Shown one piece after another: positions 33,176-44,209 of a DNA stretch of 64,000 bases. The notes under the pieces were generated by a model. It saw only the letters and a list, made by a program, of their open reading frames with translations. It had not been told where the DNA came from and did no database searches. How positions within the stretch are numbered: position 1 is the stretch's first letter; each line of letters opens with the position of its first letter. Both the position numbers and the translations under genes were made by a program. Source of the DNA: Tulasnella sp. 424 (taxonomy: Eukaryota; Basidiomycota; Agaricomycetes; Cantharellales; Tulasnellaceae). Where the stretch lies: assembly GCA_019633425.1 (NCBI GenBank), contig WSUB01000125.1:52830-116829 (forward strand), given 5' to 3'.

Positions 33176-34308
33176 TCATGAGCCTTGACTACCTGTACAA
33201 ACCACGGTGAAGTAGTCCCGCACTTCCGTAATGGTGTAAAGGGGTTCCTGGCCCGCGCTCGCCGAGATCTGGAACTGGAACACGACCTCCTTCCCGTCCG
33301 CGTCTTTGGTCTTGTAGATGGGGGATTTGATCATGTTACCGGACTTGTTGACGTTGTCGTAAGCCTTCTGCGCCAGCTTCAACTGGGCCTCTTTGCCTTC
33401 GTTATCGTTATCGTCATCGTCCTTCTTGAGGTTCGGGATCTGGTCGTTCGCAGGCTCCACGACGGAGGCCTTGAAGGTTCCGACACGCGGGTTGATGAAT
33501 CCCCGTGATTAAAGTCAGTTCGGATACGTCTGGGTGCGGATGGGCAAGACACCTACGAAGGCGAAGAAGAACTGGTTGCCGCCGTCCAGGTTGATGCAGA
33601 ATGAATGGCCGCCCGAGACGCCAGTCTTGACCGAGTCATCCGTCTCGCAGCCCACAAATGTCATGGTATCGAAGGGCTCGACCCTTTGCGGTGGATTGTC
33701 GTAGCGGCCTGAGCTCATCCAATTTGCCAAAGTGAGGATGGGGAACTCGGTCATATTCTTGACAGTGCAGACGAGCCAGCGGTCGTTGTCCTCGACCTTC
33801 TTATTGGGCTCTGCGGGCTTTCTAGATACAAACTGATAGTACAGGTCAGAAGATTTGATGCCTCAGGACTCGTTTCAGAACGCTCTAGTCACGAACCTGA
33901 GAGACCGAGTTGCCGAAGCTGGCGGCGCTGGCAACGACCGAAACGATAGGCTGGGCTTCATCGATGAGAGCTGCAAGGTCCTTTATGGAGAGTGATGGGG
34001 TTGAAATTTGTCTGAAGAGTGAGGTACTGGGGATGGCGTTGCTTGCAAGCGATGCAAAAGTTACTCTACCGAGGCGACCGTCACCCCTGCTGAGAGGCTT
34101 ACCCAAGCCTAGGTCAGAGCCAAGTGCCGCCCAATCCGCATAGTTTGATCCAATTCCCCTCGTGCTGCAGCTCGTGGTGGAATCAGAATACAGCCCAAGA
34201 GAAGCAGTAGACCAAGCAGCATCGGTGTCCGTAGTTCCGTAGGAGCTCAGGTCGAAGTACTCCTCGGGATGAGGGAACGACGACCCAGCCTCGGTGGTTG
34301 AGGGCATG
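33176..34308 (-). CDS. Small beta-rich protein, possibly aegerolysin-like; family uncertain
   Basis: The first in-frame ATG is at 34308 (MPSTTEAGSSFPHPEE). The frame stays open upstream to about 34480, so a spliced upstream start is possible. Exon 1 is Ser/Thr-rich. An intron near 33890-33835 joins SVSQ to FVSRKPAEP. The middle exon has a compact pattern: DRWLVCTVKN, NWMSSGRYDNPP, MTFVGCETDD and GVSGGHSFCI, then FFFAFVG. A second intron follows, and the last exon has an acidic run (KKDDDDNDNE) and ends VVCTGSQGS. The W...SGRY..PP...G.SGG pattern resembles small beta-sandwich fungal proteins related to aegerolysins, but this is a weak similarity from memory. No signal peptide is evident. Function not assigned. 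Confidence 0.5.
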
Positions 34309-35213
34309 CTGAGGGGGCTGGAGCCGGCGGCCGAAAGAGCGATGAGTGGGGCGAACGAACAGAACTTCCTTCCTCGAGGATCCGGGTCCAATTTATGGTC
34401 ACGACCCGGAGTATCAAATGTACTCAATGTAGCTATTCTGTCGACTTGCTTAGCCGCAGTTTGGATTCAACCTTGTCAGACATTGCTCCAAGTCCCCCAA
34501 AAGGAAACGTCAAGGATGGTTTGATGATCTTAAGGTGAGAAAGGCGAACAGAAGGACAAGTTCGGGGATAAGGAATGCCGCAGGCCTCGACGATATGCCA
34601 GTTTGCTTCCCCGACGGACGTACGTTGCCCGTGAGGCGAGTCGGTGAGCAAGGTGCCGTGTAGGGTAAGGCACAGATCTATATATAATTGTCGCTTCAGA
34701 AATCCCCAACTTCTATTCGGCGCACCCACGACCATGGCGCCAAATAGGCGCGCAACGAGGGTATCGAGAGAGTCCCACGTGAGCTAGATGACTGGTTTAC
34801 GGGAGGAACGTTGCGCGACTGGATTCTTCTATTCGAAGCGCCCAAAGAAGTCTCGCGGATCACGTTCACGGCACATCGCGGGCGGATACCGGAGTTGGAA
34901 ACCCCCATACCCAGAGAACTCCCCATTTCGGTGCTATTTTACAAAAACAGCAGGAGGTCTACGGTTCTTCCCTCCCACGGGGCTACACGCTAGAAATGAG
35001 GATACTCTCAGTCATCCCGAATCTATACGAGTCTATGGAACCTTTTTCAATGTCTCGCTTCCTGCAATCACATTCGAAGTTATGCTCAGAGGTTCGCATT
35101 CCGACAGTTATAGATATTTCAGGTATGGAATTACAGTGATCAAAGAGTGCACAAGTCCCCACTAAGCATTAGAGAACAAAGGATAGAGAATGCAACGCGC
35201 GAAAGGCCAATGA
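34309..35213. other. Intergenic, about 0.9 kb, with a TATA-like site on the minus strand
   Basis: A minus-strand TATATATA-like run at about 34679-34686 is suitably placed for the beta-rich gene. A plus-strand open frame (34788-35165) has no recognisable domain. The stretch near 35000-35210 may be the 3' flank of the pirin gene. Confidence 0.4.
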
Positions 35214-36595
35214 TTACATGCCTCCGATCTGGCTCTTCCAAGTACGGCTCTTCTCAAATCCATTTCGGCCCAGTTGGTAGTCCATAATCGTCTGCTGAAT
35301 GCCTTCGCGACTGTTCATAACGAATGGGCCCATTTGAACTACGGGTTGGCGGAGCGGTTCGCCGGCAATCTACGAGGAAAACGGCCATGTGAGGTCAGCA
35401 CCCCGAATGATCCACAGTCGCTATTCCCATTGCGAAACTCACTAAAACAAAGCGGCTATTGTCTTCAGCAGCTGTCACCGAAACGCCAGTGCTGTCGTTG
35501 TCGGACGACAAGAGAAGGGTATAGTATTTCTCGAACTTCTCTCCTTTAATTTGGATAGAACCGGAGAGTGCTGAAAAAGGAAGGTCGTCAGAGCCAATCC
35601 TCGTAAGAATTAGAACACTAAACTCACTGTAAATACATGCGGTCCATCCCTTGGCTATCGAATTTGAGTCAGTGCCAAGTCAAGAGGGGGTTCCCCAAGG
35701 TACTTACGGATTTCTTGGAAGATGTTGGCGTCCTTCCGTTTGAGCTTAACGTCCAAGTACCAGCATCCGCCGAGATGTCGTACAGGCGACTCCACACCGT
35801 GGCTCTTGCCGGAGATAACAACGATTTCAGAAGGACCATCCCTACCTTCTGGGAAGGCGCTCGGAATCTTATCGCGGGTCAGCTCTTGGTAAGATGGTTG
35901 CTATGAGTGGGTAAAAGGTCAGTTTGACGGTCCAAGAAACCGGATAGGTGGCAACACGTACAGTCATCTTATGTTGACGAGGAAGGTCAATCCACAGCTG
36001 GAGACCCTCGGGGTTGGGTAGACCGGCGCCGAAAACCGGCATTTCAGCGTGGATAACTAAAGACGTGGAAGTCAATTTCGGAACACTCGATGACGGACAC
36101 GATCCGACTTACTGCCACGACCAGCAATTATCCATTGAAGATCACCAGCACCGATAGTTCCTTTGTGTCCTGCAGAATCTTCGTGCTGGACGCTGCCTTC
36201 GAGCATGTATGTTACAGTCGCTTGACCGCGGTGAGGATGGTCCGGCTGCACGGAAAATATGTCAACTTGGAGGTCATATATCGTCGAAGGAGTGTAAACC
36301 TACGAATCCAGAGCCAGGGGTAAGGCTGTTAAATTAGCACGAAGAGTCATTTGTGAGAATGTGCTTCCGACAAGGCGAAACACTCACTTGAAGTGGTCCA
36401 ACATGAGGAAAGGGTCAAGGCGCTGGAGTCCACCGGATCCAATTGACCTAAGACGCAGTTAGAGCGGTGATTTATGGCGAAGGAGACCAAAAATACATAC
36501 CTTCGGACAGTGGCCCCAGCGCCTTCGGGCGTTTCGACAGCCTCGATCTTCTTGGTAACCTTGCGTGAGTTTTGGGAGGTAGACGCTTCAGACAT
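35214..36595 (-). CDS. Pirin family protein
   Basis: Pirins are bicupin nuclear or cytosolic proteins that bind a metal; some act as quercetin 2,3-dioxygenases. The start is ATG at 36595 (MSEASTSQNSRKVTKKIEAV) and the stop is TAA at 35214-35216. Exons give GGLQRLDPFLMLDHF, then PDHPHRGQATVTYMLEGSVQHEDS (about 36255-36150), and GDLQWIIAGRGIIHAEMP (about 36110-36040). The metal-ligand pattern HPHRG...H...E is complete. The C-terminal cupin has a lesser set of motifs (VVQMGPFVMN, about 35345-35310), as usual. About seven short introns. Length near 300 residues, normal. The frame appears intact. Confidence 0.92.
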
Positions 36596-37496
36596 GGTGA
36601 TGATGGGCTTGCGAATAAGGTGAAAGAGATGAAAAAGAGAGCGGCGGGGACTATCCCGATGGCGGGGGAAATCTGGGTTCTTATACCGTCCTCAGGGGTT
36701 CGGAGCTTGACAAAGCCGCTCCGAGACAGCCGAGAAAGCCGCGCTTGGACCTTGGGGTGTTCACTTTCCACTATTGCTACCACACCACCACCCGAATAAT
36801 TTCCCTTCGCGGCACTTTCTATCTGTTTTCTTTCTCCCGACTGTGAACCTGGACGGACCCCACTTCGATGCGGAGATGCAGTCTTCACTCTTGATTGGAA
36901 CTAACCGATGTTCTCATTCTTCCCACTTCTTCTGGTAGACACTGGGGTATCTGGAGTACTGTTTCCCGCGCACCTTGACGTCTCACAGCAGTCTGCTCGC
37001 GCGTAATAAATTTTGATTACCACCACCACCTTGAGGGTTTCCCGAAGTTGCACGGAAGGAGCTCCTAGGATGCTGAGATAATGCCGCAATCATCGGACTC
37101 GGTCCTTCTCTGGTCCGTTGGGAGTGTTGGAGTGCATGGAAGGACTGACTGAGTAGGGGCGCACGTGATCGTTTGCGATCTTTCCTGAACTGGACTTAAC
37201 CACCGCCTTTCCGCTCCTCCTAATGACTCCAGGTCCAATGGAACCGTTACATACCAATGTATCTTGAGGGACAAAGTGTACAGCATATTATACCCTTGGA
37301 GTCGAAGCCGGGCTGCGGTGTGAGCATTCCAAGATTTTCTCACTAAGAACTCTCCCACCAAACCTAAGATGAAGGGAATTTGTGACTCCAGTGGGCCGAA
37401 TCGAATCTGATTCATGATCCTAACATTAGCGCTCTTTCCTCAGATTACATAAAAGCGCAACGTTATCGCAGCGACGATTAAATCAACAGTACTTAC
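36596..37496. other. Intergenic, 0.9 kb
   Basis: This is the 5' flank of the pirin gene running to the LTR-like remnant. No gene, RNA or tandem repeat recognised. Confidence 0.4.
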
Positions 37497-37981
37497 TGTA
37501 CTATTTCACTCGTAGGCTCGCGGGGGTCGGAGCGTGACCAAAACTTGCGTAGGCTCACTAGGGCCTGGGGCGCGTGACCGAGCCCCGAATTAGGCTCGAC
37601 GTGAGCGCTTGGGGCGCCCGATGGGCGCCTAACCATTATGGTAAGTCCGACGCTCCGGAGAAGACCCAAGCTAGAGCGTGACGTGATAGGCTCGGACGAG
37701 AAGCGTGATGCGGGACAAAGCCTCGTTAGGCGCCGGGAAGTGAGCGGGTCAGACAGAGGTACAGGTGTCCTCAGGAAAAAAAACACGCGATTGACAAGAA
37801 ACTTGAGAAGAGCTGTATTATTTCTATTACATTCGAATCAGGGTCGCTTTTATAGAGCGCCCTTGCATTCATGGTTAGACGAAGAAAGGACTTCCCTTAC
37901 TGGGATACCCCTAATTAAGGCAATCGACCGAAGGGTTTCCCGCCCTTCGGTCTCCTATTTCATACTACCCAACTCCCCACA
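37497..37981 (-). mobile_element. LTR-like retrotransposon remnant (possible solo LTR)
   Basis: Read on the minus strand, the segment begins TGTGGGGAGTTGGG. It contains a hairpin (gaccgaaggg/cccttcggtc, 37926-37952), a TATA-like CTCTATAAAAGCG (about 37850), and a GC-rich later part with AGGCGCC steps. It ends near AATAGTACA. This order of U3-like, TATA and U5-like parts with TG...CA ends is typical of fungal Gypsy/Copia LTRs. I find no convincing target-site duplication and no internal coding region, so boundaries are tentative. It stops about 27 bp before the start of the duplicated monooxygenase unit. Confidence 0.45.
37926..37952. repeat. Perfect 10-bp inverted repeat
   Basis: The arms gaccgaaggg and cccttcggtc are separated by 7 bp. 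It lies inside the LTR-like segment. Confidence 0.8.
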
Positions 37982-38007
37982 AAACCTTGAACTTCGTGGT
38001 AAAGTTC

Positions 38008-40157
38008 CCAGCAGCTCGCTCTTCAAATACCAAGCTCCGAAAGGCGAACATCATCATCACCTTCAATCGTCGTCTTCGCACTCGCTTCCCTCTTCCGGTC
38101 CGCACCAAGTCTCAATCATCTACTACAGAACAACCAATGGCAAGCAACGCACCCCTCAAACCCTTCGTCGCAGCGGACGACGCCGCTCGTGCCGAAAACG
38201 TCTCTCAAGTACGTCTTTTTCACCAAATGTTGGGCAATGCACTCATATTAATTTTGTCTTTACAGACAACAACGCTGTACGGTGGCCGAAAAGCCTCCCA
38301 CTCTCTGCACATCGCCGTCGTCGGATGCGGAATCGGTGGCCTCGCTGCTGCCCACGCACTCGCCAAAGCCGGACACCGAATCACTATCTTGGAAGATGCC
38401 CCAGCCATTGGTGAAGTCGGCACTGGTATCCAAGTTAGCCCTAATCTGTCACGACTGTTGATCCGATGGGGGCTTGGCGAGGCGTTGGAGAAGATCGCCG
38501 TCGTACCTGAAGGGATCGAGTTCAGGAGATGTGAGTGGAGGGTCTTTTTAAGTTCTCGTAGATTGGGTGATGGGCTGGAAACCACTTACATAGCGGCGTC
38601 TGGATGTTTTCAGGGCAAAGTGGAGAAAAACTTGGATACGCTGCGTGGGGTCAGAAGTTGGCTGACGAGTACGGCGCTCCTTACTACCACATTCACGTGC
38701 GTTCTCCTATCCCATCTTCATTCTCTCAGAGCTAACATAACCCATTCTCTTTACATGGCTTCCGTCGTGGCTTATCCCAAAAGCGAGCCGACTTTCACCG
38801 CCTTCTGTACGACCTGACCATCGCACTCAAGGACCAAGTCACCCTCCGCCTCAAAGCACGCGTCTCGTCCATCGACCCCGATTCACCCGCGTGCACACTC
38901 GCTTCTGGTGAAGTCGTCAAATGCGATTTGATTATTGGTGCCGACGGCGTCAAGTCCACGATTCGCCAGGCCGTTGTTGGACGAGCGGATAATCCAGTTC
39001 CCACTGGAGATGCTGCGTACCGGTACGTCGCGTTTCCTTCACCCCTTGAGAAAGAGGAGTTCGAGTGGATGGACATGGGCTCATACTGAACCCCTGTTTG
39101 CTTTGCGTACACTAGTGCCATTATTTCCTCGGGCGCGCTCCTCGCACACCCCGAACTCGTTGAACTCGTGAAAAACCCGAGGATGGTTGGATGGCTGGGT
39201 CCTGGAAGGCACGTCATAACTTACTGCGTCGTGAGTCGCCGTCATTCACAGCCCTCCTTTTTGTCATCGAAGAGTGGTTTCTGACCATTGGGTGCCAAAA
39301 TTCCGCTGGAATGCCGGATTGCTCGTGTCTTTAACAGCGCGCCAAGAGAGAATTCAACATGGTCTTGCTTCACCCTGATGACGGCTCCGTTGAGTCTTGG
39401 CAAGCTGAAGGAAGCGCCGACAGGATGCGCTCGGACTTTGAAGGCTGGGATCCCAAGTGCGACTCTTTCCTTCTGCCGTTGACGACGACCCGTCGGCTGA
39501 ACCTTTTACCCCTTGTCTTTCTTAGGCTGCAGAAGATCCTCTCCTTCGTTCCTTCTACTTTGAAATGGAAGCTCATGGACCGCAAGCCCCTTGAAACCTG
39601 GGTTCACCCAAGTGGCAGGGTGGTGTTGTTGGGAGACGCTTGCCACCCGATGTTGCCTTATCGTGCTCAGGGTGCTGCTATGGCTGTACGTATCAACATC
39701 TTTTCCACCTTTTCCTCTTGTCCCGCACTTACGCATTACCTCTCTCTTTCTCTCTCACGCACAGGTCGAAGATGGTGCAGTCCTCGGCAACCTCTTCTCC
39801 CGGCTCTCCCACCCATCCCAAATCATGCCCCTCCTCTACGCGTACGAGACCCTCCGCCTCCCACGCACCGCCAAGGTTCAAGCATCTTCACGACTCAACC
39901 AGTACATCTTCCAGTTGGAGGACGGTCCCGAGCAGGTCAAGCGCGACCAGGAAATGCGTCAGGCCATGCATGGAGAGGAAGGTGTTAACAACCCCAACCA
40001 GTGGGCGGATAAGAGGAAGACTGTCGAGTTGATGGGATACGATGCCGACAAGGCTGTGGATGAGTGGTGGGCTGAGCGCGGCGAGAAGGAGATCGGAAGA
40101 CTTAATGGTCAGACCACGTCCAGGCCCTGGGCTCAGCAGGCGGAAGCGAGGGTGTAG
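38008..40157 (+). repeat. Inverted duplicate unit B (monooxygenase plus 5' flank)
   Basis: This matches the minus strand at 24794-26930. Similarity starts about 130 bp before the start codon and ends at the stop codon. Introns have diverged more than exons. Confidence 0.85.
38137..40157 (+). CDS. Class A FAD-dependent monooxygenase (salicylate hydroxylase-like), copy 2
   Basis: The start is ATG at 38137 (MASNAPLKPFVAADDAARA). The domains are the same as in copy 1: VVGCGIGGLAAAHALAKAGH (about 38315), CDLIIGADGVKSTIRQ (about 38920) and VVLLGDACHPMLPYRAQGAAMA (about 39625). Introns sit at the same places; for example one near 38536-38615 ends before GQSGEKLGYAAWGQK, and one near 38700-38774 ends before RADFHRLLYDL. 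Every exon is open, so the copy appears functional. Residue differences include VEWLVKNPRM-type changes near 39165 and a C-terminus RPWAQQAEARV. The substrate is unknown. It lies downstream of the LTR-like remnant, whose TATA points the other way. Confidence 0.88.
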
Positions 40158-40165
40158 TAGCGCCA

Positions 40166-40255
40166 GACACCTCCTGAGAGGTGTCCGACTGGTCTTAGTC
40201 AGGTGCACAACAGCGTTGCTTGGGCAACCGGTAAAAGACGGGGTCGACGACCCGT
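40166..40255. repeat. Cluster of three short hairpins after the monooxygenase stop
   Basis: Hairpin 1 has a perfect 8-bp stem (gacacctc/gaggtgtc, 40166-40185, loop ctga). Hairpin 2 has a 5-bp stem (gttgc/gcaac, 40215-40228). Hairpin 3 is an imperfect GC-rich stem around gtcgac (40238-40255). Two accggt palindromes lie close by. Function unknown. Confidence 0.6.
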
Positions 40256-40377
40256 AAACGACCGGTAATGGACAGGGGTGGAGGGGCCTATATTTATTAT
40301 ACTAAATGACGTTCATATACATTACTTTAAGCCTGCAAAGAAAGCGAACGGGTCTTTTGAGCATGATGTCCTGCGAT

Positions 40378-40945
40378 TAGCGTGCTTCATCACATAATCC
40401 CAATTAACATCCTGAAGGTCTCCATTAAATCCCTGCACAGACATGATTAGTTAGTGGTTTCAATGTGGTATAACCAGTCTGAAATGGACCGTCAACCTAC
40501 CCAACCAGATGCGCCATAAATCATGGGTCCACACAAGAGTTCTAGGATTGGAAATGGAGATTGAAGATGCCTCCACAACTCATCGAGTGCAATATCCTTT
40601 CAGTCTTGACAGACTCGCATTGAAGTGTAGAGGTGGTGAGGTTGACGGTGGAAGTGGTGCAAAATGACTGTGAGAATAGAAGAAATCCATGGAAAGACCT
40701 CCCTGCCCCCACGCGGCGCGGGTTGTGTAGGCTATACACTTGCGGCATGACTGCCCGGCCTTTCGTTATAATAACATTCATTACACTCGATGATAAAATA
40801 AGATACGTGACAGAGCCTAGACAAGTCCTGGTAGAAAGTATGATAGGACTGAAATGGAGGGATGCGGTCACTCCGCTTGCTAAGCCTCCTCGAATTTCAT
40901 CGTGTTTGAACATTTCTTAGTCTCTAAAATCTGTGCAGACTTTTA
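40378..40945 (-). pseudogene. Truncated duplicate of the F-box gene 5' part
   Basis: This matches 31095-31870 in the same orientation. The exon coding PILELLCGPMIYGASGW and its downstream intron are kept. About 170 bp corresponding to 31346-31515 are missing, which removes the F-box motif, the first intron and the start codon. The main LRR exon is absent too. It cannot encode the F-box protein. Confidence 0.8.
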
Positions 40946-41256
40946 CAGCTAATTCTGAAATCGTAGACCGCCTTGGATTTTCTTTTCCCACGGTTCGGAA
41001 CTGTCTCTAGTGGGTATTTATGAAAAGCGATCCTAAAGATGATATTGTACACCATACGCAGAACGGGAGTCATTGTTTCGGGGCCTCCTTGAGAACCCTT
41101 GGGTTCCGTCCCTCCGTTATCAACGATTAATTTGTCTGCAGTTCAATGATTGCTGGTGGGCTTGCGAACTCTGACGAACCAGACCACTCCGTTTATTCAG
41201 GGAGGCTGGATCCAAGGTCGAGTAGTTCATCTATCGAGGAATACAAAAAGGGGGTG
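40946..41256. other. 3' flank of an F-box gene fragment
   Basis: The part at 41040-41110 resembles 43930-44030, the region downstream of the intact gene at 44210-45743. This indicates the flank was copied together with the fragment that follows. Confidence 0.5.
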
Positions 41257-41640
41257 TCATGAACTTGGAACACCTCTCCGCTCTAAACGTGAACCGGCTT
41301 GCTGTTCCAAGAGCAATTCCGAATGAGTCTGTTTCCCGATTTGTTGAACCATCTGAAGTAGATCGTTTACGTCCTTCCAGTTTTGCCCTTGCTCGCCATC
41401 GGTTCTATGGGAATGCTTTACGGTTACTCCGAAGGGGGTTACGGCGCTTAGGAACCCGACAAGTTGATGGACGTCGTGCTTCGGGGTTGCTGGATGCCGC
41501 ACTTCGAGTACAAGCAAAGCAGGCAACTTGATGGCACTTGCAGGTGGTCTCAATGCGGGCCCGGGTTTGAACGCAACGGGTCCAGCAAGATAGCGTAATG
41601 ATGGGTCAAATGTTACGGCGAATTGTTAAAGAACTGCAGT
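41257..41640 (-). pseudogene. C-terminal fragment of an F-box/LRR-type gene
   Basis: The 98-codon frame matches the last part of the genes at 44210 and 46023: LEVRHPATPKHDVHQLVGFLSAVTP, GVTVKHSHRTDGEQGQNWKDV and QTHSELLLEQQAG. Homology to 44481-44570 continues to about 41640 and then stops abruptly. The next bases match a different paralogue (see 31960-32145). No upstream exons belong to it. Confidence 0.8.
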
Positions 41641-41800
41641 TACATCAATCGAGGGATTCATGGCTCTCCACGACGAGGGCTGTACACATCAAATTCAATT
41701 ACCTAGGGTCATGCGAAAAAACGAATCCGATGGCACGGCAACTAAATTCCAACAACCAAACCATACACCACAGGAACTCCTGATATTTAGGAAGCAAACG

Positions 41801-43681
41801 TTACAAGTGAGTAAGGCTTAAAGCGCCGACAATGATTTCGAGGGTGACAGGCTCTGAATCCAGTGCTTCCACTCTCCGAAGTCGCACCCGAACTGGCGGC
41901 GGATCGCCGCGTATTCTTGCCCGAATCTGATGCTCATTTTCGATCAAGAGGCGGACTTCTTTCCAGTTGGAAACCTGCTCGGGATCGGCTTTATGTGATG
42001 AAAATAGCGAAACGGTCGGGGGCGTTAGTGCGGCGACGAACCCCGCAAAGAGAGGGACGTGTTGCTTGTAAATCCTGGAAAATTCGACGTTGAGAAGGTA
42101 GAGCCTCCAGAAGTAAGCGGTGGGTGCCGGAGGTACTAGGGGTGTGATATTGTTAAAGCAAATGGGGATATCCAGATTGATGAGGTGGGGGGATGCGGTG
42201 GCGAAATACTCGAGATGAGTTGGCGGAAACCCACGAGTGGAACTGCGAAAGTTCCGTTGTTGCAATGAGAGGCATGTCATGCGTGGCCATGCCCAACCCA
42301 TTTCGATTATGAGAGGATAATCGATTGTGTCGATGTTAACGCAGCTGATGCTGAGATGCTTCAGGTTTTGGAGTGCCATCAACCCACGTGGCGTTGAGAA
42401 TCCTGGAGCAGGCCCCATTGCCACCGATCAATTGAATGTCCAGCATAATAAAATTTCTCCAAGAGGGGAATGTGCTTTGAAATAGACGTGACGACTTCAT
42501 GAAACCCCGCTTCAGTGGAAGGCGAGATGCCCCAAAGGTTTACGAGCACCGCGTTGGGGATTTTCTCGAGGATTTCTGGAAGTGTGCTTGGGATAAGACA
42601 TATCGAATCCCACTGTGTGAAATGCTGGGTTGTAAGGAAATGAAAGTGCACAATGCTTTGTCAAAGTCTTCCTCCTTGGCAGGTTTCGATCGCGAGAAAC
42701 ATGGAGATGCTCAAGGCTGGGGGAGTCCTTCATGGCGCTTAGATCGGTGAAGGCCTCTCAAGCAGAGTCGATGGCGGGGTCGACGGATTTCTCCAAGTCG
42801 AAACCTAGGTACCTAAGTGAAGGGGCGACAAAGAGGCGGATGAATGAGGGTGTTGGAGGGAAGGAGCAAGTGATGATAAGACATTCGATGCTGGGGATGA
42901 GCGTAGTCCTTCCCCATTCGGTAAAGGAGGAGCGGAGGTTATCCATAAGCTCTTGACTGACTCGAGAATCTTGTTCTCCTCTCATTGTGCGGTCCTTGAT
43001 CGTCAGCCACCGGACGCGCTTTGTGTAGTAAAGCCATCTATTCCAGTCAGGATTCTCCAATCTGTCTTGGAAAGTCTGAATGAAACACGTAAATTGAGTA
43101 AGAATAGTTGCCCATTCAGGTGAGAGGCCTCAACTCACCCATCCATACCGCCCATATACAAGCAAGCTCAGCAGCTCACTCCCTCCTGCTGGGTCTGCTA
43201 TATATATACATGGGTGGTAGATCTGGTGACATACGGACATCCTAATGTCGTCTTCACCCGACACCTCCATTTGACTCCAGTTTGGGCAAGCCAGTCACCA
43301 CCAGGATGATGACCAACTGCTGCCCTGGGGGGGGGGGTACAAAGACCAAAGGCACCCCCAAGACAGTAAGGAGGAGAAGAATGGGATGGGGGTGGGTGAA
43401 AAGACATTGCTATCGCGGAGAGGGCAGAGAGGGGATGGTGGTGAGAGGTGACCATGTTGGGTGGTCCCACGCATCCCCTTTTGGTCTGCGAGCCGTAGGA
43501 CTCACTCACCCATGAGTCCTCACAGGTCGAATAGCAGGAATGGAGAAAGAAGCCGCCTCCAGATGAGATTAAGTGCTGGCTCCGTCCAGATCTTGCAAAC
43601 TCGAGCGGCAGCGGGTAGATCGCCCCGTTGGAGGAATGAGAAAACACCGGGAAGAATGTCTAGGATCAATAAAGCATGCAT
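41801..43681 (-). pseudogene. F-box/LRR-type gene with stops, frameshifts and an insertion
   Basis: The F-box exon reads MHALLILDILPGVFSF and RVCKIWTEPALNLIWRRLLSPF (43681-43540). It is separated from ELLSLLVYGRYGW (about 43180) by about 345 bp of unrelated sequence. The next exon is MENPDWNRWLYYTKRVRWLTIKD (43060-42758), which ends at an in-frame TGA inside the stretch ...AIDSA*EAFTDLSAMKDS. At least two frame changes follow, near 42680 and 42600. The C-terminal frame (42424-41801) is open. Paralogues at 44210 and 47850 are continuous in the same places. I therefore call it a pseudogene. Confidence 0.75.
43190..43535. other. Possible ~345-bp insertion in the F-box pseudogene
   Basis: The segment interrupts a coding stretch that is continuous in all paralogues. 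It is flanked by the 5-mer CTCAC on both sides (near 43172 and 43515), which may be a target-site duplication. It contains a TA-repeat (near 43200) and a run of 13 G (about 43327). I see no terminal inverted repeats or coding region. Confidence 0.4.
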
Positions 43682-43723
43682 GGATGAGGTGAGGTATCTA
43701 GAGGAGTTGATGGTTCGGTTCAA

Positions 43724-44209
43724 TCAGTCAAGTCAGCGCTTTGCCGATCACGAACCTATATACTCTGGACGGGATAGCTTGAGAAATATTTAAATCGACC
43801 GAAGCTATTTCGAGTCTAGTCAAGACACCGGCGACAATGAGATGAAATACCGTCCCCACGGTTCAAAATCTTCTGCGAGCAAAGCAAAGTGCCCGTCTTT
43901 CGCATACGCGTATCGTAATAGGGTATTAATAGGAAGCAATACTAAGACGATTATCCTGTACACTATATGCAGAATGGGGCGTATCGTTCCCGGGACTCCC
44001 CAAAAACTTTGGGGTTCTCTCCCTCCCTTGTAAAACAGTTGTATTGCAGTTCAATGATCGTTTGAGGGTTTGCGTGAACCCAGATGACAAATTAGATTCA
44101 TCTTCTTATTCAAAGAGATCAGATTCACAGTCAAGGATTCAATATAGCGATGAACAGGAAGGGAAGTTATGAACTTGAAACATATTCTCCGCTCTAGGCT
44201 ACCATTGCG
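43724..44209. other. Intergenic, 0.5 kb
   Basis: This lies between the F-box pseudogene and the next paralogue. The part at 43930-44030 recurs at 41040-41110. No gene seen. Confidence 0.4.
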
